Assembly: GCA_016710365.1 (NCBI GenBank)
Contig: JADJVW010000044.1
Location: 1-25,510 of the forward strand
Direction: 5' to 3'
DNA: 25,510 bases
Origin: Candidatus Caldilinea saccharophila
Lineage (GTDB): Bacteria; Chloroflexota; Anaerolineae; Caldilineales; Caldilineaceae
Part shown: positions 16,727 through 24,871 of the stretch, in pieces
Numbering within the stretch: the stretch's first letter is position 1
Layout: every line of letters begins with the position of its first letter
Program-made: the position numbers and the translations under genes
Notes under the pieces: model-generated
Told to the model about the DNA's origin: nothing
The model's database searches: none
What the model saw: the letters and a program-made list of their open reading frames with translations, nothing else

Positions 16727-17581
16727 TTACCCTTTGATGCCGGAGAGCGTGACGCCCTGAATGAAGTAACGCTGCCCGGCGGCAAAGATGATCAGCATCG
16801 GCAGGATCATCAGCGTCGAGAGCGCCATCAGGTAGTGCGTGTCGGGCAGTTGGCCGGCGCCGCCGCGCAGTGTGTAGAGGCCGACGGCCAGCGGCCGCAG
16901 ATCCGGGCGACCGGCCATGTAGACGAGCGGCGCCAGGAAGTTGTCCCAACTGTCGCGGAAGGCAAAGATCGCCACCGCGGCCAGCGCCGGTTTGGAGAGC
17001 GGCATGACGATGCGCCACCAGATGCCGAACTCGCTGCAGCCGTCGATGCGCGCGGCGTCGGAGAGTTCGTCGGGGATGCCCATGAAGAACTGGCGCAGCA
17101 GGAAGATAAAGAACGGATTGCGCCCCAGCAAGTGCGGCACCGTCACCGGCAAGAAGGTGTTGATCCAGCCGATCTGGTTGTAGATCACGTAGAGCGGGAT
17201 CAGCCGCACCACATAGGGCACCATCAGCGTGCTGAGCAACAGCAGAAAGAGCGCGTCGCGTCCCGGAAACTTGATGCGTGCAAAGCCGTAGGCCACAAAC
17301 GAACAAGTGACCACCGAGCCGATCACATCCGCCGCCACCAGCACCAGCGAATTGCGCAGCCAGAGCAAGACCGGCGCCATGCGGAAGACTTCGACATAGT
17401 TGCTCCACATTACAGGGTCGGGAATCCACTCCGGCGGCCAGATAGCGACCTGCTGCGGCGTCTTGAGTGAGGTGGAGACCGTCCAGATCAGCGGAATCAG
17501 CATCAGCGTCGAACCGGCGATCAGCACCAGATGCAGCAGGCCGTGGCCGGCCAGTTTTACTTTGGGATTGCGTACAGCCAT
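16727..17581 (-). CDS. Carbohydrate ABC transporter permease, MalG type
   Basis: A 284-residue inner-membrane protein with about six hydrophobic segments. It carries the cytoplasmic EAA-type loop DAARIDGCSEFGIWWRIVMPLSKP, which contacts the ATPase. The C-terminal FIQGVTLSGIKG is typical of MalG-like permeases. It starts at ATG 17581 and follows the first permease by 42 bases, completing a binding protein-permease-permease cassette. It would form the membrane channel as a heterodimer with the MalF-type partner. No ATPase gene is present here. Substrate cannot be predicted from sequence; a sugar or oligosaccharide is likely. Confidence 0.92.
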   Translation of the reverse strand: MAVRNPKVKLAGHGLLHLVLIAGSTLMLIPLIWTVSTSLKTPQQVAIWPPEWIPDPVMWSNYVEVFRMAPVLLWLRNSLVLVAADVIGSVVTCSFVAYGFARIKFPGRDALFLLLLSTLMVPYVVRLIPLYVIYNQIGWINTFLPVTVPHLLGRNPFFIFLLRQFFMGIPDELSDAARIDGCSEFGIWWRIVMPLSKPALAAVAIFAFRDSWDNFLAPLVYMAGRPDLRPLAVGLYTLRGGAGQLPDTHYLMALSTLMILPMLIIFAAGQRYFIQGVTLSGIKG

Positions 17582-17623
17582 AGTCGCCCGCCTGTTTTCC
17601 TAGCTATTTTCGCAGCGATTCTC

Positions 17624-18553
17624 TCAGCTATAGTAGACCCACCGCTTGGAGGAGCGGTAGACGAACAAGGTCAGCCCAAACACGATGATAAAGAGCACGA
17701 CCGCCAGCGCCGACGCATACCCCATGCGGAAATAGCGAAAGGCGTTGTTGTAGAGATGCAGCATGTAGAGCAGCGTGGCGTTGTTCGGCCCGCCGTTGGT
17801 CATGATGAAGGCGTTGTTGAAGGCTTGAAAGGCCGCCACGAGGCTCATGATCAGGTTGAAGAAGATCGTGGGCGTCATCAACGGCGCCGTGATGCGCCAC
17901 AGGCTGTGCCAGCCATTGGCGCCGTCCACCTCGGCCGCCTCGTACAACTCCTGCGGGATGCCTTGCAACCCGGCGAGAAAGATGATCATGCTGGCGCCGA
18001 TGCTCCACAGGCTCATGATGATCAGCGCCGGCATCGCCCAGTTTGGGTCGCTGAGCCAGCGGATCACCGGCAGCCCCAGCAGTTCCAGCGCGAAGTTGAG
18101 AATCCCACGCCGCGTCTCGAAGATGAAGACCCACACGATCACCGCGGCCACCGCGGGCACCACCGAGGGCAGATAGTAGATCGTGCGGTAGGCGGTCGTG
18201 CCGCCGATCTTGCTGTTGAGCATCATCGCCAGCACAAAGGCCGTCACAATCCCCAACGGCACACTCACGCCGATGAAGTAGATCGTGTTGCTGACCGCCT
18301 TCCAGAAGAGCGGGTCGCGCGTAAAGGCCTCCACGTAATTGTCGAGGCCGACGAAGCGCTCCGCCTTGCCGGTCGCTGTCCAGTCGGTGAAGCTGTGGTA
18401 GAAGCCGGACAGGATAGGGTACGCCTCAAACGCCACGAATGCGAGCAACCACGGCGAGATAAAGACATAGCCGACGAGCCAGCGCGGCAGCTTGCGCCGC
18501 CGCGGAGGGCGGGTCGCCGTGACCCGCTCCCCGCTGACGGTCTGCGCCGTCAT
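17624..18553 (-). CDS. Carbohydrate ABC transporter permease, MalF/UgpA type
   Basis: A permease of 309 residues. After a short basic N-terminus (RPPRRRKLPRW) come about six membrane segments (first: LVGYVFISPWLLAFVAFEAY). The periplasmic/GLDNYVEAF region is typical of MalF-like proteins, and the EAA-type loop YEAAEVDGANGWHSLWRITAPLM contacts the ATPase. ATG 18553 overlaps the binding-protein stop (ATGA), with GGGAGGG directly before it; TTG 18568 is an alternative start. The overlap indicates translational coupling to the binding-protein gene. Confidence 0.92.
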   Translation of the reverse strand: MTAQTVSGERVTATRPPRRRKLPRWLVGYVFISPWLLAFVAFEAYPILSGFYHSFTDWTATGKAERFVGLDNYVEAFTRDPLFWKAVSNTIYFIGVSVPLGIVTAFVLAMMLNSKIGGTTAYRTIYYLPSVVPAVAAVIVWVFIFETRRGILNFALELLGLPVIRWLSDPNWAMPALIIMSLWSIGASMIIFLAGLQGIPQELYEAAEVDGANGWHSLWRITAPLMTPTIFFNLIMSLVAAFQAFNNAFIMTNGGPNNATLLYMLHLYNNAFRYFRMGYASALAVVLFIIVFGLTLFVYRSSKRWVYYS

Positions 18554-19932
18554 CCCTCCCGGCTCCAATAGTCGTCGACAATTCCTTGCGCCTGCTGTGC
18601 GGCCTGCGCCAGCGCATCGGCCGGCGACGCATCGCCAAAGAAGGCCGCCTGCACGCCCTGCGTCACAGCATCGCGCACCTGGGCGTGTATGGGCAGAATC
18701 TGCACCGACACGTCGCTTTCCAGCGACTGGAGCACCTTATCCCAGTGCGGGTTGACTTCGGAGAAGGATGGATCTTCGTTGACGGCTTTGATGGGAGAGG
18801 GGCGCCCTTGCTGCATCACGAACCAGCCGCCGCTCTCCTCTTCGTAGGTGATCTCCTGCAGCCACTTGAACGCAGCCTCGCGGCGCGCTTCGGGCACTGC
18901 ATTGGGTACGACGTAACCCCAGGCAAAGGCCTCGCCTGACAAACCCTGCGACTTGGCGTCGGCGTTGCTGGCATTGTAGGGGCGCAAACCCATGTCCCAC
19001 TGCATGTCCGGTTTGTAGGTCTGCATGTGGAAGAAGATCGAGACGTTGGGGAAGTTGACGAGTTGGGCGTCGTTGTACCACGGCTGCGCCTCGGTCGCCT
19101 CGCCGGGGCCGGCGAAGAAATCCGTCACATTCTGCACGCCGCCGTTGATCTCGTTGGTGAAGTTGACCATCCATTCGAGCGTCTGTACGCCCTGCTCATT
19201 GTCAAAGGTGACTTTGCTCAGATCGTCGCTGTAGATGCTGCCGCCGTTGCAGTAGAGCCACGCAAAGAAGTCCGACGCGCCCGTACCCACGGTGGCGCCA
19301 ATCTTGACGATGCCTTTGTCGTCGGTTTCCGTAAATTCCTTCGCCATCTCTTCCAGTTCGGCCCACGTCGCCGGCACCTGATCTGCTTTGCCCGCCGCGC
19401 GCAGCACGTCATAGTTGACCAGAGTCAGGCTGGTCACACCGCCGCCGGTGGGCATCGGCATGGAGTAGAGTTGATCCTTCCAGTAGAAGTTGCCGATCTC
19501 CGATGGGTAGAAGCGGCTCAAATCCAGGTTGTTGGCGGTCACGTAGCCGTCGATCGGCAGGATCAGCCCATCGTTGGCGAAGCGCAGCACTTCGGCGCGC
19601 GACGACATCAGCACTTCGGGCGGATCGCCGCTGGCGAGTGCGGTGAAGAGATTCTCCTCGCGGCGCTCGAAGGGCTGCACCAGGTTTTGCACCTTGATGC
19701 CCGGATTTTTCTCTTCAAAGCGGGCGATGATCTGGTTCATCAACTCCTCGCGCGCCGCGCCCCATACATTCCAGAAGCGAATTGTGATGTCGGCTTGCGC
19801 GGGCGCCGCCGCGCCGCCGCCAGTCGCCGGCGCGACGGCCGGTGCGCAGGCGGCAACCATGCCGGTGGCCGCGACGCCACCCAGTAGCTTGAGCAGCGTG
19901 CGTCGATTGAGGGTGCGTGAATCGTTTGACAT
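18550..19932 (-). CDS. Extracellular solute-binding lipoprotein, sugar ABC transporter
   Basis: A 460-residue protein. The N-terminus has a twin-arginine pattern (LNRRTLLKLLGG) followed by a hydrophobic stretch and the lipobox VAAC, so it is probably a Tat-exported lipoprotein anchored outside the membrane. The mature part (ITIRFWNVWGAAREELMNQI, FEEKNPGIKV) has the family 1 sugar-binding fold pattern. A strong AGGAGG lies five bases before ATG 19932. It sits 64 bases after the LacI-type gene and overlaps the first permease. It should capture a sugar for the two permeases. The ligand is unknown. Confidence 0.92.
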   Translation of the reverse strand: MSNDSRTLNRRTLLKLLGGVAATGMVAACAPAVAPATGGGAAAPAQADITIRFWNVWGAAREELMNQIIARFEEKNPGIKVQNLVQPFERREENLFTALASGDPPEVLMSSRAEVLRFANDGLILPIDGYVTANNLDLSRFYPSEIGNFYWKDQLYSMPMPTGGGVTSLTLVNYDVLRAAGKADQVPATWAELEEMAKEFTETDDKGIVKIGATVGTGASDFFAWLYCNGGSIYSDDLSKVTFDNEQGVQTLEWMVNFTNEINGGVQNVTDFFAGPGEATEAQPWYNDAQLVNFPNVSIFFHMQTYKPDMQWDMGLRPYNASNADAKSQGLSGEAFAWGYVVPNAVPEARREAAFKWLQEITYEEESGGWFVMQQGRPSPIKAVNEDPSFSEVNPHWDKVLQSLESDVSVQILPIHAQVRDAVTQGVQAAFFGDASPADALAQAAQQAQGIVDDYWSREG

Positions 19933-19983
19933 GAAATCCTCCTGTTGAATTCTGCCAATCTGAAAAGCACAAAAAACAAAAAG

Positions 19984-19999
19984 AAAACGCTTGCGGTCA
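19984..19999 (-). promoter_or_regulatory. Possible second LacI-type operator before the binding-protein gene
   Basis: On the minus strand, CCGCAAGCGTTTTCTT matches the cre consensus except at three positions. It overlaps the lacI stop and lies about 50 bases before the binding-protein ATG. Weak evidence. Confidence 0.25.
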
Positions 20000-21052
20000 G
20001 GGGTGGGTGGGAGGTGGCGCTATCGTGCTGCCAGCCACCGGTGTACACGGCAGTGCGATCTGCCGCGGCCGGGCAGGCGCTTTTGCGTCCAACCCTTCGG
20101 CCAGCAGATAGACCGCCTGCGCGCCCATCTCTTCGCGCGGAATGCTGAAGCCGCTGAAATTCAATGCCCCGTCCACATCCCCAAAAGGATCGCCCAGCAG
20201 TCCCAGCGACAAGTCAGCGGGGATCTGGATTCCGCATTCACGGCATGTGTGCAACAATGCGTAGGCAATTGGCCCGGTTTCCACCACAACAGCAGTGGCG
20301 TCGAGGACGAGCAGCGTCTGTAAGGTGGTGCGCTCCACCCGCTGTCCAGCACACAGGCAGATCAGGCGTGCGTCCAGCGGCAGTCCATTCGCCGCCAGCC
20401 CCTGTTTGTACCCACGCCGGCGATCGAGCAGCGATTCCGTAACGTGCTCGGCGCCGATGTAGGCGATACGCCGGTGACCTGCCGCGGCCAGCCGGTCGAT
20501 CAACTCGGCGGTGGCGCTCGCATAATCGGCGGCTGTGTAGGAAATTTCGCTGCCGGGCAATTCACGCCTGCCGATAAAGACAAAGGGATAGCCTTCATCC
20601 ACCAGCGCCTGGATCTCGTTTTTGGAATCTTCCGCACCGAGCAAGATCGCTCCATCGGCCAGGCGCAGCCGGTTGCGCCCGTTACGGTAGATGCGCCGCC
20701 GGCCATCGCCAACCGAGGTGCTGGTGTAAAGCAGCAAATCGTAGCCCAGCGTCTCGGCGGCATGTTCGATGCCGAGCAGAAAGGGAAAGTAGAAATCGCG
20801 CTGCGTCACAGGAAAGATCGCCTCAAAGGTGAAGACGCCAATCAAGCCGTTGCGTCCTTTGGCCAGGCTCTGTGCGACGGGATCGGCCACGTAGCCGAGT
20901 TGGGCGGCGGCATCCAGCACGCGTTGCTGCGTTTCTGCAGGGATGCGCACGTTGCCGGTTACACGCTGATTGATCACCAGGGAGACAGTCGCCGATGAAA
21001 CGCCGGCCAACTGCGCCACATCGGTAAGACGTGGGCGTTTTATTTGCATCAT
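19997..21052 (-). CDS. LacI-family transcriptional repressor of the sugar operon
   Basis: A 351-residue regulator. The N-terminal helix-turn-helix reads RLTDVAQLAGVSSATVSLVIN, with the hinge-type LGYVADPVAQSLAKGRNGLIGVF, followed by a periplasmic-binding-like effector domain (GAILLG, AYIGAE, RRRGYKQGL, FSIPREEMG). Two ATG codons are adjacent (21052, 21049). It is the first gene of a minus-strand series leading to the binding protein, permeases and oxidoreductase, so it probably controls sugar uptake in response to the transported sugar or a derivative. An operator-like palindrome at 21075-21096 in its own leader suggests autoregulation. Confidence 0.93.
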   Translation of the reverse strand: MMQIKRPRLTDVAQLAGVSSATVSLVINQRVTGNVRIPAETQQRVLDAAAQLGYVADPVAQSLAKGRNGLIGVFTFEAIFPVTQRDFYFPFLLGIEHAAETLGYDLLLYTSTSVGDGRRRIYRNGRNRLRLADGAILLGAEDSKNEIQALVDEGYPFVFIGRRELPGSEISYTAADYASATAELIDRLAAAGHRRIAYIGAEHVTESLLDRRRGYKQGLAANGLPLDARLICLCAGQRVERTTLQTLLVLDATAVVVETGPIAYALLHTCRECGIQIPADLSLGLLGDPFGDVDGALNFSGFSIPREEMGAQAVYLLAEGLDAKAPARPRQIALPCTPVAGSTIAPPPTHP

Positions 21053-21074
21053 GAGAAAGCCACTGTAGGAAAAT

Positions 21075-21096
21075 CTTGATAAAGCGCATTATCAAG
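21075..21096. promoter_or_regulatory. Operator-like palindrome in the lacI leader
   Basis: Arms CTTGATAA and TTATCAAG enclose AGCGCA, giving a 22-bp site with the TTGATAA..GC..TTATCAA character of LacI-family operators. It lies immediately after the predicted transcription start, where a bound repressor would block the polymerase. Confidence 0.7.
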
Positions 21097-21104
21097 CAAA
21101 TGGC

Positions 21105-21133
21105 ATGGTATCAAAAAAATGGAGCTGTGTCAA
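21105..21133 (-). promoter_or_regulatory. Promoter of the lacI/sugar-uptake operon
   Basis: On the minus strand a perfect -35 TTGACA (21133-21128) is followed after 17 bp by TACCAT (21110-21105) as -10, four of six consensus. The start of transcription would be about 21098, leaving a leader of about 45 bases. Confidence 0.65.
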
Positions 21134-21168
21134 GCATTTTTACGGAGTTTCTGGGCCTACTGCTGTCA

Positions 21169-21245
21169 CAGATAACGCCTCCGGCGCGCCGTAGGAATTG
21201 CCCACAGCGCAAATTGGCGGTGCGGCGCGCCGGGGACGTTATCTG
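21169..21245. repeat. Long inverted repeat between lacI and the methyltransferase gene
   Basis: Arms of 23 bp (21169-21191 and 21223-21245), both ending in CAGATAACG when read from outside inward and sharing CCGGCGCGCCG, differ at two positions and enclose 31 bases. It separates two divergent genes and could be a dispersed palindrome or a small non-autonomous element. The rest of the 21134-21409 gap shows just weak promoter-like text (TATGAT 21365, TACAAT 21374). Confidence 0.65.
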
Positions 21246-21409
21246 ATCTTGCACTAAGCTTGGTCTTGCCCCGCCATTGTGGAAAATTGCTGGTTGATGT
21301 GAAGATAAACTCTGACATAGAGCTCTGATGCACAGATGCAACAAGTTGTTCACAATCGTGATTCTATGATATGTACAATACGGTTCTCGAATATCGAGAG
21401 GAGCTGCAC

Positions 21410-22609
21410 GTGGCCGGTCGAGTTAAATCCCGTCTGTATGATCTGTTTGCTGTCACCAGCCCTGGGCTTGCCGCATTCTGTGGCGCGGAGGCGTTACGGT
21501 GTGGATTGCTGGCTGAGTCGGCGCCAAGCGCCGTGGAGGCTGGCGGTGTGAATCTCAGCGGCAACCACGCCGCCCTCTACCGCGCCAATCTTCACCTGCG
21601 TACGGCAAGCCGCGTCCTCGTCCGCCTGGGCGAGTTTCATGCAGAAAACTTTGAGCAGTTGCAGTCGCGCGCCAGCCTTCTTGCTTGGGAGAAATTCTTG
21701 ACGCCCGGGTGCGCCGTCGATCTGCGCGTCACCTGCCACAAGTCGCGGCTTTATCATTCCGGGGCAGTGGCCGAACGCATCGTCAACGCCATCGGCGATC
21801 GTCTCCGCCAACCGCCCAACGTGCAGAAAGCCGATGAGGAAAGCGACGAACAGGGCGCGCAACTGGTCGTCGTGAGGCTGATGCATGATGTCTGCACCAT
21901 CAGCATCGACTCCTCCGGCGCGCTGCTGCACCGCCGCGGCTACCGGCTGGCGACGGCCAAGGCGCCGCTGCGCGAGACGCTGGCCGCGGGCTTGCTGCTT
22001 GCTTCCGGCTGGGACGCGCAGGCTGACGCGCCACCGCCCTTGCTCGACCCCTTTTGTGGCTCCGGCGCGATCCCGATCGAAGCGGCGCTGATGGCGCGAC
22101 AGATCGCACCGGGGCGAAGGCGACGCTTTGCCTTCATGGATTGGCCCGATTTTGACGCGACGCTATGGCAAAGCTTGCTGGATGAGGCCGACGAGCACGT
22201 GCAACAACGCAGCGCACAACTGGCGGATGGGCTTATCATCCAGGCGTCAGACCGGGATGCCGGCGCCATCGCGTCTGCGCAGGCCAACGCTGCGCGCGCC
22301 GGCGTGGCGAGCGACATCGAGTTCACCTGCCGCGCCGTTTCCGCAATTGAGCCGCCCTCCACGCCAGGCTATCTGGTGGCCAACCCGCCTTATGGTCAGC
22401 GCATCCGCAACGGGTCGGATCTGCGCAATCTCTATGCCCAGTTGGGTAAGGTTCTGCGCAGCCGTTGCCCAGGCTGGCAAGTTGCGATCCTGGGCAGCGA
22501 CCAGGTGGCATTGGGTCAGATCGGCCTGCGCCTGGACACCGAGTTGGCGCTAGTCAACGGTGGCATCCACGTCGTTGTGGCGCGCGGGGTCGTAGGCGCT
22601 GCACGCTAG
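21410..22609 (+). CDS. THUMP-type class I RNA methyltransferase (RlmL/TrmN-like)
   Basis: A protein of 399 residues. The N-terminal ~150 residues show the THUMP pattern (FAVTSPGLAAFCGAEALRCG, LYRANLHLRTASRVLVRLGEF), an RNA-binding domain. The C-terminal part is an SAM-dependent methyltransferase with APLRETLAAGLLLASGW, LLDPFCGSGAIPIEAALMA and the catalytic NPPYGQRI. Such enzymes methylate guanine in 23S rRNA or tRNA. Start GTG 21410 is chosen because GAGAGGAG lies six bases before it; ATG 21371 lacks such a site and would add a poorly matching extension. It appears complete. The exact target base is not predictable. Confidence 0.9.
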   Translation: MAGRVKSRLYDLFAVTSPGLAAFCGAEALRCGLLAESAPSAVEAGGVNLSGNHAALYRANLHLRTASRVLVRLGEFHAENFEQLQSRASLLAWEKFLTPGCAVDLRVTCHKSRLYHSGAVAERIVNAIGDRLRQPPNVQKADEESDEQGAQLVVVRLMHDVCTISIDSSGALLHRRGYRLATAKAPLRETLAAGLLLASGWDAQADAPPPLLDPFCGSGAIPIEAALMARQIAPGRRRRFAFMDWPDFDATLWQSLLDEADEHVQQRSAQLADGLIIQASDRDAGAIASAQANAARAGVASDIEFTCRAVSAIEPPSTPGYLVANPPYGQRIRNGSDLRNLYAQLGKVLRSRCPGWQVAILGSDQVALGQIGLRLDTELALVNGGIHVVVARGVVGAAR

Positions 22610-22625
22610 TGGAGTTGCAGCCTTC

Positions 22626-22795
22626 CATGCGAAAGTAGGTCGGGCTATCAGCCCGACGGATTGCGTGAACGATCCACGTCACGCTGGTAGCGTGACCTAC
22701 ACATTTGTGCCATGCGAAAGTAGGTCGGGCTATCAGCCCGACGGATTGCGTCAACGATCCACGTCACGCTGGTAGCGTGACCTACACATTTGTGC
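22626..22795. repeat. Two tandem 85-bp units with paired hairpins, before purC
   Basis: The units 22626-22710 and 22711-22795 differ at one base (GCGTGAAC/GCGTCAAC). Each holds two 8-bp stem hairpins: GTCGGGCT-ATC-AGCCCGAC and GTCACGCT-GGT-AGCGTGAC. Outer GTAGGT and ACCTAC can pair to close the whole unit. It looks like a palindromic intergenic repeat that has just duplicated. It occupies most of the space between the methyltransferase and purC and may affect mRNA processing. Confidence 0.9.
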
Positions 22796-22823
22796 CCAGT
22801 TTCGATAAAAAGGGAGCATCATC

Positions 22824-23807
22824 ATGTTGTCCGAATCGAACCTGTACGCCGCTTTGCCCGACGCCCTGGCAGGCGTCGATCTGCCTTTTCTGGGCGCACG
22901 TACACAAGGCAAGGTGCGTGACATCTATCGCCATGACGACCGCCTGCTGCTGGTCACGACCGACCGCCTTTCAGCTTTCGATCGCATCCTGGGCGTCGTA
23001 CCCTACAAGGGCCAGGTGTTGACGCAACTCGCGGCATGGTGGTTTGCGCAGACGCAGGATATCATCGGCAATCACCTGCTCGACGTGCCCGATCCCAACG
23101 TGACGGTCGCCCGCCTTTGCACGCCGCTGTCGGTGGAAGTCGTGGTGCGCGGCTACATTACCGGCGTCACCTCGACCGCGCTCTGGCATCAATACAGCCT
23201 GGGCAATCGCACGATCTACGGCATTGAGTTTCCCGACGGCCTGCGCAAAAACGACGCGCTGTCCACGCCCATCATCACGCCGACGACCAAGGCCCGCGAC
23301 GGCGGCCATGACGAGCGCATCACCAGCGCCGAAGTGGTGGAGCAAGGTTTGGTGACCGTGTCCATTTGGGAGCAGGTTTCAGCGGCGGCAATTGCACTCT
23401 TCACGCGCGGGCAAACGCTGGCGCGCCGCGGCGGCCTGATTCTGGTCGATACCAAATATGAGTTTGGCCTCGCGCCCGACGGCGCCGTGGTGCTGATCGA
23501 CGAGGTGCACACGCCCGATTCCAGCCGCTTCTGGATCGCCGCCACCTACGCCGACCGCATCGCCGCCGGGCAGGAGCCGGACAACTTCGACAAGGAGTTC
23601 ATCCGCCTTTACTATGTCGCGCACGGTTATCGCGGGGAAGGTGAGCCGTTCCCGCTGCCGCCAGACCTGGCCGTGCAGGCGGCCGCGCGTTACATCCGCA
23701 CCTACGAGATGCTGACGGGAGAATCTTTTGCGCCGGGCGCGTGGCCCGCCGGCCCGCGCATCGAGGCAACTCTGCGGCAGTGGGTGGTAGGGATGGAGCG
23801 CAGATGA
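22824..23807 (+). CDS. purC: Phosphoribosylaminoimidazole-succinocarboxamide synthase (SAICAR synthetase)
   Basis: A 327-residue enzyme of purine biosynthesis that joins CAIR and aspartate with ATP to form SAICAR in the cytosol. Family motifs are all present: GKVRDIY, TDRLSAFD, VEVVVRGYITG, PIITPTTKA, LVDTKYEFG and IDEVHTPDSSRFW, followed by the C-terminal DKEFIRLYY region. The start ATG 22824 has AAGGGAG about 7 bases upstream. The gene is intact and stands apart from other pur genes. It converges on the HNH gene, the two stops being separated by seven bases without a visible terminator. Confidence 0.97.
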   Translation: MLSESNLYAALPDALAGVDLPFLGARTQGKVRDIYRHDDRLLLVTTDRLSAFDRILGVVPYKGQVLTQLAAWWFAQTQDIIGNHLLDVPDPNVTVARLCTPLSVEVVVRGYITGVTSTALWHQYSLGNRTIYGIEFPDGLRKNDALSTPIITPTTKARDGGHDERITSAEVVEQGLVTVSIWEQVSAAAIALFTRGQTLARRGGLILVDTKYEFGLAPDGAVVLIDEVHTPDSSRFWIAATYADRIAAGQEPDNFDKEFIRLYYVAHGYRGEGEPFPLPPDLAVQAAARYIRTYEMLTGESFAPGAWPAGPRIEATLRQWVVGMERR

Positions 23808-23814
23808 CACAGAT

Positions 23815-24261
23815 TCAGAGGGTTCCAATCTCATCTTCTGCTGGTGGATGCCACCCAACTGTTATCCATAATCGACGTGTCGCTACAGCGTCGGGATGGT
23901 TCATATCAAGGGCAGCAACCGTGGCGCGCCCAATCGGCGTCTTTCCAGTAATGATGGCCCCACTCTCAAGCCAGCCGAAGTGTTCGCGCCAAATTTGTTC
24001 ATTTGGGTGAAATAAGGGCGCCAGGTTGCCAGTCTCTGGGTCAAGCGCATGAATAAGGGCCGATTTGTGGCTGTTGCACAAAGGGCAGGCTAACGTAAGA
24101 TTGTGATCTATGGTTGTCCCGCCTGCTGCCTCTGGAATGATGTGATCGATTTCCAGAAAAGGACCGATGATACGTTCGGTTGTATGGCAGTAGGCGCAGC
24201 GGTTCCCTGCTGTGGCTGCAACGCGCCGACGCTGTGCACGGGAGATACGTTGACGGCTCAT
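23815..24261 (-). CDS. HNH endonuclease family protein
   Basis: A 148-residue protein with CAYC followed by FLEIDHIIPEAAGGTTIDHNLTLACPLCNSHKS. These are two CxxC zinc-binding pairs around the D-H...N...H core of HNH nucleases. The C-terminal part (FHPNEQIWREHFGW, GRATVAALDMNHPDAV) is common in stand-alone HNH proteins of cyanobacteria and Chloroflexota. It starts 12 bases after the stop of the unknown gene 24274-24696 and probably shares its transcript. Its target is unknown. No intron or intein context is visible. Confidence 0.9.
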   Translation of the reverse strand: MSRQRISRAQRRRVAATAGNRCAYCHTTERIIGPFLEIDHIIPEAAGGTTIDHNLTLACPLCNSHKSALIHALDPETGNLAPLFHPNEQIWREHFGWLESGAIITGKTPIGRATVAALDMNHPDAVATRRLWITVGWHPPAEDEIGTL

Positions 24262-24273
24262 CGTGTGCTGGTT

Positions 24274-24696
24274 TTAGATGACCGGAGCGAACTGTTCCGA
24301 CGCCGACGCGTCATAGCCACGCTGCTGCAGCAGAACAACGGCTTGCGCACGCACAAGTTGGGTTTCCCGATAGAGTTTGAGCAGTGATTGCTCTTCAACC
24401 TGTTCTGCCGGCGTAAGCTTCGTGCGTTGTTGTTTATCGTGAAGGGCTTCAAGACGCTGCTGCTGCTCTAATTGCAGCGTCGTGCGCGCGGCCTGCCATA
24501 AAGCCGCATCGTTCAGGTAAGCCCATCTGGCCAGCGCCGTTTGCAGGTCGATAGGAAGCGCGCCGCTTTCCGGGGTTAACGCCGCCACTGCATCGCCGAG
24601 CAATTCCTCCACCGAACGCTGGGTGCGCGCGGCTGCACGTTGCATACGACGGTAGCTCGGCTCGGAGAGGTTGACAGTGATCGGATAGATAGTCAT
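24274..24696 (-). CDS. Unknown protein, RHH-like N-terminus, partner of the HNH gene
   Basis: A 140-residue protein I cannot name. The first ~45 residues (TIYPITVNLSEPSYRRMQRA, then QRSVEELLGDAVAAL) have the strand-helix-helix pattern of ribbon-helix-helix regulators. The rest is helical and rich in Gln and Leu (LEQQQRLEALHDKQQ), ending LVRAQAVVLLQQRGYD, and may form a coiled coil. ATG 24696 is chosen because AGGAG is six bases before it; the upstream start at 24729 lacks one. I have seen the same pairing with an HNH gene in related bacteria. A toxin-antitoxin-like or regulatory role is only a guess. Confidence 0.75.
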   Translation of the reverse strand: MTIYPITVNLSEPSYRRMQRAAARTQRSVEELLGDAVAALTPESGALPIDLQTALARWAYLNDAALWQAARTTLQLEQQQRLEALHDKQQRTKLTPAEQVEEQSLLKLYRETQLVRAQAVVLLQQRGYDASASEQFAPVI

Positions 24697-24725
24697 GGCG
24701 TACTCCTGACGGAACAAAAGTTGAA

Positions 24726-24739
24726 GCAAAAGCTTTTGC
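24726..24739. promoter_or_regulatory. Perfect palindrome upstream of the unknown/HNH pair
   Basis: GCAAAAGCTTTTGC is a perfect 14-bp palindrome 29 bases before the ATG at 24696. It could be an operator for the RHH-like protein. The gap 24740-24871 shows nothing else clear. Confidence 0.35.
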
Positions 24740-24871
24740 CCAGTTAAACACTCATTGGGTCACAGTGTAGCATAACGTCCCCCCTTGCCTTGGTTGCATG
24801 AATCGGCCTGATGACACATGCAATATATTGTCTCCTCCTTTCCTATTTCGCGCCATCTGCGCGCCATCCTT

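Noticed and set aside
22626..22795. Riboswitch or purine-responsive leader for purC
   Set aside because: The hairpins belong to a duplicated dispersed-type element and do not match a purine riboswitch core.
23808..23814. Terminator between purC and the HNH gene
   Set aside because: The gap is seven bases with no hairpin or T-run.
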